Source: Todiramphus chloris collaris (taxonomy: Eukaryota; Chordata; Aves; Coraciiformes; Alcedinidae). Taken from it: a stretch of 64,000 bases of DNA. Shown one piece after another: positions 1-10,500 of this stretch. Position 1 is the stretch's first letter. Every line of letters begins with the position of its first letter. A model generated the notes under the pieces. It had not been told where the DNA came from. It made no database searches and saw only the letters and a program-made list of their open reading frames with translations. A program made the translations under genes and the position numbers. The stretch covers positions 10,679,178-10,743,177 of the forward strand of contig JANVCC010000018.1 in NCBI GenBank assembly GCA_025345505.1, written 5' to 3'.

Positions 1-1349
1 GTATCATCCTAGGGAAGCATCATCCTACCATGATGGTTCCTTCCAAGTTCTTATTCTTATCCATGAGTTCATGTGTTCATAGAATGTGCACACAGTAGTT
101 TAAGAACAGAAAAAAATGTCTGATAACCTATTGCGATTTGTGTGTTGGTGGCCATGAATTTCAGCTGTCACTCTGTAGTAAGCTAATGTGTACATGGCCA
201 AGATTTAAACTCAGAGTCATACTGATAGATTAATAATAATCCTGATTACAGTTGTTTCAGTTAAGTTCTGTGCCAGATTTCCCACTATTTTATCTGGGAT
301 CAACGAGAGGCTAAGTTGCCCAATTTCACTTTTTATGTTGGCACAAACTCATACTTTTTTCAGTAGCCTGTCTTTCAGAGTGTGTGCACACGTGTGCATG
401 GAAGTAAACATTTCAAAATTTACTTAAAGAAAGGGATCAGTACAGATTCTGTGAGCTCTTGTAGGGTTACTCTTTTCCAGATAATCTAGTTCTGTTGGTT
501 TTAAAAAGAGTCCTTTCTCATCTTGCCGAGATGGAAAAATAAGACTATTACTTTTTTGTAGGAGAATATTTTCCTGTTTAAAAACTTATTTGACACTTAC
601 TTTTTCAACATAATTTTCAACATTTTTACCATTGCCTTCTGATAATGATCTTAAGCAACTGGTAGACTTATATATTTGCTTTTCTCATTACTTTCTTGGA
701 TTTTTGTTGGTTTTTCTCTTTGATGCACTTTCTTTTCTCCTCTGCTGCTTTTCTTTCATGTGGTATTTGTCTTTCACTGCTACTTTGTTTTGACAATTGT
801 TTGATCATGACAAAGAATCTTACCAATACAAGGTTTCATTTACATATTTTTCCCAGGTTTTGGAATATTTGTCTTTTCAAATCAGGAAGTATGTAAGACA
901 ATAACTCATTAGGAACGGTATAATTTTCTAGGGTACAGTGATGATCCAGTTTCTGTATCCTTTGTATACTGGGTGTATATACTCTGTCACAGATCCAGAG
1001 GGAAGTTCTTTTGTTTAAAAAATTACTGTAGTAAAATATTAGCATGACTAAGTCTTCTCACAGTCCTAGACCCTTTAGTCTTTTTATCACAGCTCCCAAA
1101 TAAAGTCCCCTTAATTTTCAGTCAGGTAGTTAGGAAATTCTGCTTTTTATTTTGCAGTTTGATTTAGTGGTGTCCTACAAGATCTTCAGGGTTTAGTGAC
1201 AACTACATTGAGCTGCTTGTTTTCTTATTAGAGTTACAGAGTATTGCATGTAATCTTGTACCCTGATAGTGATAATCAAATAAAAATCTTGTGCAGTAAT
1301 TTGCAAATGTTTGTCTTCTGTTATTTTTCATTTTAATGTATTTTGACAG
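1..1349 (+). other. SMC6: SMC6 intron (3' part)
   Basis: This AT-rich stretch runs up to the acceptor ttttgacag just before position 1350. No exon matching the preceding part of SMC6 was recognised, and no repeat is obvious. Short open frames here look like chance. Confidence 0.7.
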
Positions 1350-1520
1350 GAAGATGAAGCTGAAGAAAATAAGAGTAAGATGGAATCTGTGAAAAAAGAC
1401 ATGCAACAACAAAGCAGAAAATTGGAAGAACAGAAAAATATTCTTCAGATAGCTGAAAAAAAACTTGAAGAAATGAAAGAAAAAATTCATCAAGTAGAAG
1501 AAATTGCTGGTCCAATTAAG
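1350..1520 (+). CDS. SMC6: SMC6 coding exon a (coiled coil)
   Basis: The exon is 171 bases (57 codons) in phase 0 at both ends, starting [11 protein letters not shown] and ending EEIAGPIK. It is bounded by acceptor ttttgacag and donor gtagag. The sequence is rich in Glu, Lys and Gln with heptad-like spacing, as expected for the returning coiled-coil arm of an SMC protein. Human SMC6 has a matching segment containing ENKSKM. The same frame stays open past the donor to 1721, but that extension is intron and has no homology. Confidence 0.93.
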
Positions 1521-4500
1521 GTAGAGATAATTTCATACTGTATTTCTAATTTGTTCCCTTTGTGTGGCAAGGGGAATGAGGTTGAAGGGAGGCACGAGAA
1601 GAGAGTATGCTCCTTCCAAATATGTTTAAGATCTACCTGTGAACATGGAAATGGAGCATTCCACCTAAAGCACATCAAGAAACAAGCTTGGCAATATTTT
1701 AAAGATGATACTGATTGTTAAGTGTAGTTGCTGTAGTGTTTTACGTTTACGTATATTTTCAGTCATGGACTGAAAAGGAAGGAAAATTAGTTTCCTTGTC
1801 TTTCCTTTTTAATGCATCACGTTTGCTGCTTTGTTTTGCATTATTTGTTTGTTTCTGGTAAGGCCTGGCTAAGAGTGTTCACAACTGTTCAATTTTCAAA
1901 ATAGCATTTGAAGTTGTATATGAAATGGTTGTTACTCTGTAAAGTTGCATAGTCACAGAATGTACCATACATAGTTTTAATTATTCAAGACTACTGAAGA
2001 CACCTGGAAATCACAGAGAAGTAGCAAGACTTAAGATAAATAGCAGAGTGGTGACATGCAAAATTTGATATTGGTAAATAGAAGTCAGTCTTATGTTGCC
2101 AAGAAGAATGAAAAAGGAAAATGGAGATAAGAGTCCAGCATGTTTACAGTTTTGTAAACGTGTAGAAGGATGGAATGAGGAAAAACTTAAAGATCACTAT
2201 AGGAATCTCTTATATGCCTCTCTTAAATTGTATAGGCTATATAGTCAAATTAAAAAAGCAGGAGCAAGAAAAAAGGAGGAGGAAACAGCAAAGGAAAACA
2301 ACTTCAAAATATGTTATAATGCATCTGATATGTAAATTCTAAATTCTATGGTCTACTTAAAAACAACCACTATGTAAGGAAAGAGAATAGATTTATTCAG
2401 AACATCAGAACATGATTTATCATTATTAAGAGTACAAACCACAATAGAGGACAACTCTTAAATTCCTGGAAGGATTTTAGTTTGGATGAACTGCTGTGTT
2501 CTACAGTTGTTTAGTGAACTGTCGGGACAGTCCCTGGTATCAATACAGGCTGCGGATGAAGGGATTGAGAGCAGCCCTGTGGAGAAGGACTTGGGTGTAG
2601 TGGTGGATGAAAAGCTGGACTTGAGCCAGCAGTGTGAGCTCACACCTCAAAAGGCCAATCACATCCTGGGCTGCAGTCAAAATAAGCATGGCCTGCAGGT
2701 CGAGGGAGGTGGTTCTGCCCCTCTGCTCTGGTGAGGGGAGTCCAGTTCTGGAGTCGACAGCACAAGACAGACATGCACCTGTTGGAGCAGGTCCAGAGGA
2801 GATGATCATAGGGCTGGAACACCTCTGCTATGAAGAATGGCTGGGAGAGTTGGTGGTGTTCAGTCTGGAAAGGAGAGGGCTCTGGGAAGACCTTATTGAG
2901 GCCTTTTGGTGCTTAAAAGGGGCCTACAAGAACAATGGAGACAATATTTTTAGCAGGGCCTGTTGTGAGAGGACAAGGGGTAATGGTTTTAAACTAAAAG
3001 AGGGTAAATTTAGACTAGATATAAGGAAAATATTTTTTTCAATGAGCACGGTGAAACAGTGGCACAGGTTGCCCAGAGAGGCAGTAAATGCCCCATCCCT
3101 GGAGACATTCAAGATCAGGTTTGATGGGGCTCTGAGAAACCTGATCCAGTTAAAGATGTCCCTGCCCACTGCAGGGGTGTTGTATTAGGATCCATTCTGT
3201 GATTCAATGGCATATAGCAAGTCCTGACTTTAACACAGGATTAGAAAAAGGTAAGAGCCTTTATTATTTTTGGTGGTGGCTGGTTTTCTTATTCGTTGTT
3301 TTGGTTTTTGGGGCTGGTTTGCTGATTTTTGTTTGTGGTTTGTTGTTTTTTGTTTTGTTTTTTTTTTAAATAAGCCACCTAATTGATAGGGATGAGGAAG
3401 AACATTGTGTTGGAGGTTATGTCATTCTTTATACCTCTCTGCTTCTGTGGAAAGATACAAAATGACTTCAACTGTATCAATGCTTAACTAGTATGGAAGT
3501 TGTTACAGTCTATACACTATAGTCATAGCTATAGCAGGACACTAGACAAATGCAATTGTGGATGGTGTCACACAGGTGTCAGAAGTTCTGACTAGAATGT
3601 AGTGTAAAAAATAAATGTAGTTTTTAGAGGTTTAGGAGAAAGGATGTCTTTTTTTTTTCCAAAGATTAGAACATCCTCTCTAGATATGATTCCTAAAAAT
3701 GTTACAAGCATTTATTCTGTCCTTATCAGAATTATGTATAGACTTTCTGAAGAGTTGCTCTTAAAGCTCCTGGACTTTAGAAGGAATAGTCTTACTGTAA
3801 AGAAAATAAATCAGACATTGTTATAACAACATAATTGCCTGTTATAAGTCATTAAACATTAGAGAGATGCTTAGGAATCTCCCTTAAACAGCTCACATCT
3901 TGATTTATTCCAAACAGGATGAATTAAATGAAGCTGACTCAGCAGTGGAAAACAGTAAACGCTGTTTGCAGCACTATGAAAACAAACAGAAAGAACACTT
4001 GGCTTGCATAAAAAGACATAAGGAATTACTAGCTGCCAAGGAAAAAGAATTAGAGGTAGGTGTGGGGTTTTTTTTCTTTACTGAAGTCAGATGGTCATGA
4101 CCCTTCTAATATTTAATAATAAATCATTCCACTTGTACAACATACATATAATACAACATACTAATACTCAGCTACCCTGAGCATTCTCTCAGCAGTGTCT
4201 TAAGCTGACTAAACCAAGTAAAAGGAATTTTGTATAAATGAATCAAGGTCTGGTTTTGTCTGGCAGAGCAGAATTCCTGTCATGACGGGTAAGGTAGGTG
4301 TTACCCATCTAGAACTATTTTGACCTCAGTGCCAGGGAAGATTACGGAGTAGTTCATCTTGGGTGTGCTCACTCAGCACATTGATGACAACTAGATTTTC
4401 AGGCCCAGCCAGCATGGGTTCAGGAAAGGCAGGTCCTGCTTAACAAACCTGATCTCCTTCTATGACCAGGTGACTCACCTAGTGGATGAGAGAAAGGCTG

Positions 4501-7500
4501 TGGATGTTATCTGCCTGGACTTCAGTAAGGCCTTTGACACTGTCACCCGCATCATTCTGATGGAGAAGTTGGCAGCTCATGGTTTGGATGGGTGTGCCCT
4601 TCTCTGGGTTAAAAACTGTCTGGATGGCTGAGCTCTGAGAGTTGTGGTGAACAGAGCTAAATTCAGTTGGTAGCCAGTCACCAGTGGTGTTCCCCAGGGC
4701 TCACTCAGTTTTGGGGCCAATTTTGTTTCATATCTTTATTGATGATCTGGATGAGGAGGTTGAGTTCACCCTTAGCAAGTTTTCAGATGACATCAAATTC
4801 AGTGGGAGTGTCAATCTGCTCGAGGATAGGAAGGCTCTGCAGAGGGATCTGGAGAGGTTGGGTTGATGGGCCAAGGTCAATGGGATGAGGTTTAACAAGG
4901 CCAAGTGCTTGATCCTGCAGTTTGGTCACAATAACCCCAGGCAACGCTACAGGTTGAGGAAAGAGTGACTGGAAAGCGTCCCAGTGGAAAAGGGCCTGGG
5001 GGTTCTGGTGGATGGCCAGCTGGAGGTGAGCCAGCAGTGTGCCTGGGTGTCCAGAAAGGCCAAGGGCATCCTGGGCTGTATCAGAAATAGTGTGTCCAGC
5101 AGGAGTAGAGAAGTGATTGTGCCCCTGTCCTTGGCACTGGTGAGGTCACACACTAAGTTGCTGAGCGAGTTGAGAGAAGGGCAACCAAGCTGGTGAAGAG
5201 CCTGGATAAAAAGTCTTATGAGAAGCACCTGAGGGGCCTGGAGTTGTTTAGTCCGGAGGAGAGGAGGCTGATGGGGGACCTTACCACTCTCTCCAACTAC
5301 CTGAAAGTATATTGTTGTGAGGTGGGTGTTGGTCTCTTCTTCCAGGTGACTAGTGGTACAGGAAAAGATGAAATGAGCTTAAATTGTGCTAGGAGAGGTT
5401 TAGGATGGATATTAGGAAAAGTGTTTGGTTTTTTTTACTGAGAGAGTGCTGAGGCGTTGGAACAGGCTGACCAGGGAGGTGGTGGAATCACCATTCCTGG
5501 AGGTGTTTAAAAACTGTCTAGATGCAGCACTTCAGGACACGGTGTGGTGTTCCTCGTGATATTTAGTAGATGGTTGGACTTGATGATCTGGAAGGTTGCT
5601 TGCAACCTTAATGGTTCTATACTGTTCTTTTTTGGGATGCTAGATTTTTTTCTTTCTTTTTTTGTTTTTTTTTGGGTTTTTTCTTTTTTTTGGTTCTTTT
5701 TTGGTTTTTTTTTCTTCTTTTACCTAACCTGTTGAAGACTTATTAACTAACTATGAAGTTACATTCCCAAAGACTTTTGGAAGACTCCCATTTAAATATG
5801 GTGGATTTGTTTCCTGATTTAACTGTATTATCTGAATAGGCTGTGAATGTATTAAAGAACTGAGATGGATACAGTTCTTAGCACTGAAATAACTGCTACC
5901 TATAAATGTTGTTAGTAAAATTGTTAATGAGAGCTAGGTTTGCTGCGATAAATACGCAAAGAATGATACAAAACCATTGTTCTTGCTCGGACACCTGTTT
6001 TTCCATAGCACAAAATAGTTGTTGTGAAGACTAAACACGTTTCTTTTTTTCTTTTTTAATGAAACCATTAATTGAGTTTTAAACATGACTTTAGGGAAAA
6101 ATGGCACAAGCTAGGCAAATCTACTCAGAGCGCATAGAGGTCAGCAGAACTGTTAAGAGTCTTGATGCAGAAATGAATCGCTTGAGAGAGAGGATAAATT
6201 CAGAAAGTGATCGCCATGGAAACAGAGAAGAAATAATACAGTAAGTCATCTTGAATATCTAAAGCAGTTCAGGTAAGATGGAAAAGGCGGGGAGGTGGGG
6301 AAAGAGTTTTCTTACTGAGTTACAAAGCGTTTATATGTGGGTTTAATACTTAAACTATGTACAAAGGTATGGAAACGTGCTGTGCTGGCTGCCCAGTCAA
6401 CCTGGACTCAGCAGCTCTAGGAGTATTGAAGTACCCTCTAGAGTTTAGACAGTTTCTGTACTATCACATATGAAGTTACCAATCATCAGATACTTTCACA
6501 GTGTTTAGAAGTATCCCAGTTATGACGACATGGTGCAAACATAACTCACTATTGGTCTGTGATGCAATGAGCATTTAATCATACTTCGAGATTGAATAAC
6601 TAATGCAAAAGCTAGGTGATTACTCGAGGATCTGACTGCAGTGTATTTCAAGGAAGGAGTTACTCACTGTGGATATTCCTGAGCATGGGGACCCCGGTCA
6701 TTCATTCTTGGTGTAAGAGCTTCCTTTCAAAAAAGAGAAGTAAAAATTGAATTTTTGACCACTTCATTTGTGAACAGTGGCTTACTTGACTCATCAAATG
6801 CTTTTAGCTTTAACATAGTTCCTCACAAGAAAGTTATTTGAATGTTTTGATTATCAAATTGATGTTAAGCATTTACAGCAACAGCTTGGCTTTATTGTAA
6901 CGCATGTTGATCCTAGACTTTCTATTCATTAAAACAGGCAATTTCATGATGCAAAGGAAAGATACAAGGATGCAAACAGCAAAGTAAAGCATTTAAAGAA
7001 ATTTATTAGGTTGCTGGAAGAAATAATGGCACAGAGATTCAAAATATACCGGCAGTTCTTAAGGTGAGTTAATTTTACTGTGGTTTCAGTTTTCAGATAT
7101 ACTTACATCTACATGTTAGTTTATGCTTATCTCCAGGGTAAAACTTATACAGTAGACCTGTGAGAATGAGCTGTCTTTACGGCAGTATTCACAGAAGTCT
7201 TTAACCCAATCTTGCTCCCAGATCCAATATTATCATGCCTGACAGTTTAGAGCTATCCTGGACTGACAGCTGCTAGAACAACATTATCAGTGGATGGTGT
7301 ATTTTGATTCACACCAAAGGCCTCAATTATGCTGGCTTAACCCAAGGCAGCTTTGCTTCAGTGTTTCAGTGCTGGTTTTGGTCAGTAAAACATCAGCGAT
7401 GTACTGGCACTGAAGTATCTGGACTGTCATTCATTTTCATTGGGTACGGTTAGTGATGCTGTGCTCACAGAATTTCATTGTGGGTTAAACGTATTTTCTC

Positions 7501-10500
7501 TGCCCTGTGCTGAAAAATAATTCAAGATCTTTTTTCAGTTTCTGCTATTTGGCAGCTTCTTCTCTCACGGAGTGTCCATACTAAGAATGCACCCCTTCTT
7601 TTCTACTTCAGTCCCTTAGTATCCTATACCTACCTATTCATAAAGATTTTGTGGTGGCCTCAAAAGGACTGATAGTCTGGTTTCCAGTGCAGTTCTTCAT
7701 CGTTTATCATGCCCTTCAGCAGAAATTGAGGGATGTTTGTGTTGGCTCTCACTTTTTTTTGTACTTTTTTGTCTAAGATTTGGAGGGGATGGATAGATTT
7801 ATAGAAATAGTAGTAGGTTAAGATTTACCTCAAACATCTGATGCTTGCCTTATGGTGCCCATATATGTCAAACTGAATGGTGTTCCTAGTTCCTGAACTT
7901 GAGTATGAATCCTACCTTAAGATGTGTCAAAGAACCATAGTTCTTTCTTGGAGGAACTGTGATATATATTTTATTGGGGAATTATATTCTAGAGGCAGGG
8001 AAGGAGATGGGGGAAGAAATTAATACTAAGCACTGTTTAATTTGCAGAGTGTAGCAGAGTCCGTATAAATTCTTTACTGTGCAGTATTAATGCTGGATAA
8101 GGAAACAAGTGGAATGTGGTTATTTTCTGTTGAAGTTGTGGAAGAATGGTGTAAAAAGCTTCCAGTCTATTGAAACACACTTGTAGAAAATACAAAGCCC
8201 TTACATCTGGATTTCTTACCTTGTTGCTTTGTATCAGCAATTCTGTCCAGTGTCCAATGTCACCTGCTCCAGAATGTAATTGATTTGGGAAAATGTTATT
8301 AATGGAGCAGGCCTTAATATTTAATATTATGATGTGGAAGTGTTGATAAAAATATGTTGTTACTTTTAAATGTTTTTTAAAACCTATTGACCTCCTGTTT
8401 GTTTCCTTGATTTAACTGATTAAAGGCTCCTGTCTTTCCGATGCAAAATCTACTTTGAGCATTTATTACGTATTCGGTCTTGCTCTGGACAAATACTTTT
8501 TGATCACAAGAATGAGACGCTTTCAATAACAGTAAGTTATTTATATTACTTCGATTACCATAACATGTAAGGAATTATTATTTCTTTTTAATACCAGCTG
8601 TTAGAAATTCCATGCATTGGAAAGGATAAATTGCTCTCCCTTCTCCAAACTGTGATAGGCTAAATCATAGGATGTTGTTGAAAACAAGCAAGAGCAAAAC
8701 CCATCTTGCCATCTTATATGGAATAAATTTGGACTGGCATCGTATGTTGATGGTAAGGGTTCACTAGCGAGTCATCTGAGTCAGGCTTACAAAATTACTC
8801 ACTCTTATTTCACTGATAGGAAGTTTGCCTTTATATGTGTGATTGCATAATGGCTCTAGTTGTTATTTAAACAGCTTTTAATGATTGGAAGCTTCACTAT
8901 TATGTTTTTTTAATGTTTATCTTCTAACATGCCCTCCTAACAAACCGTAGTTTCAACTATGGGGATATTTAATTTTGTTTCTCTGTGAGGCTTCAGTTTT
9001 AGGAATTGAGGGGAAAAAAAGTATAGTGACAAAATAAGTATGTGTTCACAATGTTTTACTGAAGCAGGTGAAGGATGTGTAGCTGAAGAACTCAAACTCA
9101 GTCCATAAAATGTCAAGTCAGTACCTGACTTTATCAGAATACTTTTTTTTTTAATAGCTGATGTTTCATGTTTCTCATTCAAAGAAAACATCACTCCCCC
9201 TCTTCCTTTGCTCCCAAAAAAACCCAAAAGCAAAGACAACGAACTAGCAAAAGACCACACTGCAAAATAATTATTTCCCTGCTTAGCTTGTTAAAGGTAA
9301 TGTAATTAATGGGACAAGAAAATGCTTAAGTTTATAGCTGGAGTGCCACAAGGTGTCGTCGTAATCAATGCAACCAAAAGACTGTTCACAGTGTTTCATG
9401 TATTCTGGTAAAGAATCTGTTCCTCTTTTAAACTCCTGCTGTAAATCAATTACCTGCTTTTCTATTGCAGTTGGTGACATTTGAATTTTACTGTAATATA
9501 ACTACACAGGTTGATGCTTATTGAACATTGTTTAATAGTCATTAAAAATATAGAATTTAGTAAGAAAACACTGTCATTCCAGTTGTTCAATCCATGTTTC
9601 TGTGATGGAGAAAGTTGCAGTGACCGTTGAAATGTGTTATTTAATGTCTGGGAGCCATCCCATTCCAGAATGGTAGTGAAGTGCATAAAATTGTTCTCCA
9701 GTGATCTCTGTCTGTTCACGTGTTATGTGTTTGCCATTAAAATTATGATTCTGTTAGGAAGTCTTCTTCTTGGGTTTAAAAATTGCTCTGATATTATTTC
9801 AAGGTTCAGCCTCGAGAGGAAGACCAAGCTGCCCTTAGTGATGTGAGATCCTTATCAGGAGGTGAACGTTCCTTCTCAACAGTTTGCTTCATTCTTTCTC
9901 TGTGGTCCGTTACTGAATCTCCTTTCAGATGCTTGGATGAATTTGATGTCTACATGGTACAGTTTAAACTAAACTACATTTGCCATTCTGATTTCTGTAA
10001 CTGAGTGAAATAGTTAAGTTGTAATTTGTATTTGGTTAGATTTTAAAGCACTCCAGTTAACTATATATAATAAACAGTTAAAACTCCTAGCCAAAACCCA
10101 AATCCCCCAAAACAAAACTTGTTAGGGATCTTGTTCACTCTGCTTAGTGACTTTTGAAGCTTGTTCTGTTTCTGAAGTTGGTACCCAGAGCTATGAGCTT
10201 CTCTGTTTCTTTATGTGCTTAAACCTTAGTTCAGCTCAAAACAACTTTTTATTAATTCCACAAGCAGTTGTTACTCTGTCTGTCAGAGGTTGCCCATGCA
10301 TATTGCTGTGACAGTCCTGGGACAGTTTTGAGGTCAGTGTGGGGTGTTTGGGGTTTTTTGGAATTTTCTTTTTTTTTTTTTTCCCCAGTGTGGCAATTGA
10401 CTTCCCAGTTGCTCCTCTGAAAATTGTTTTATACTTCAGCCAGTATATACTTCACTTTTCCAAGATGCTGAAGTGCAGAATAATGAACAGTAAATACTAA

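Larger units (their letters stand above)
1521..3917 (+). other. SMC6: SMC6 intron with CR1 insertion
   Basis: The intron lies between exons a and b. It carries a CR1 fragment at about 2540-3210 and a T/G-rich tract at about 3266-3372. A Lys-rich 80-codon frame at 2093-2335 has no splice context and no known counterpart in SMC6. The remainder is unique AT-rich sequence. Confidence 0.85.
4056..6094 (+). other. SMC6: SMC6 intron with long CR1 insertion
   Basis: The intron lies between exons b and c. More than half of it is a CR1 copy (about 4325-5626), followed by a T-rich tract (about 5646-5722). Apparent open frames at 4667-5441 belong to the CR1, not to the host gene. Confidence 0.85.

Noticed and set aside
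1521-1721. Open frame continuing past the donor of SMC6 exon a
   Set aside because: A good GT donor and homology loss at 1520 show that this is intron; the open frame is incidental.
2093-2335. 80-codon Lys-rich frame in an SMC6 intron, considered as an extra SMC6 exon
   Set aside because: No acceptor or donor pair keeps the SMC6 frame, and the flanking exons already join without a gap relative to human SMC6.
2634-3188. 184-codon frame that could be taken for a novel protein
   Set aside because: It contains CR1 reverse-transcriptase C-terminal residues such as [15 protein letters not shown] and is part of a LINE fragment.
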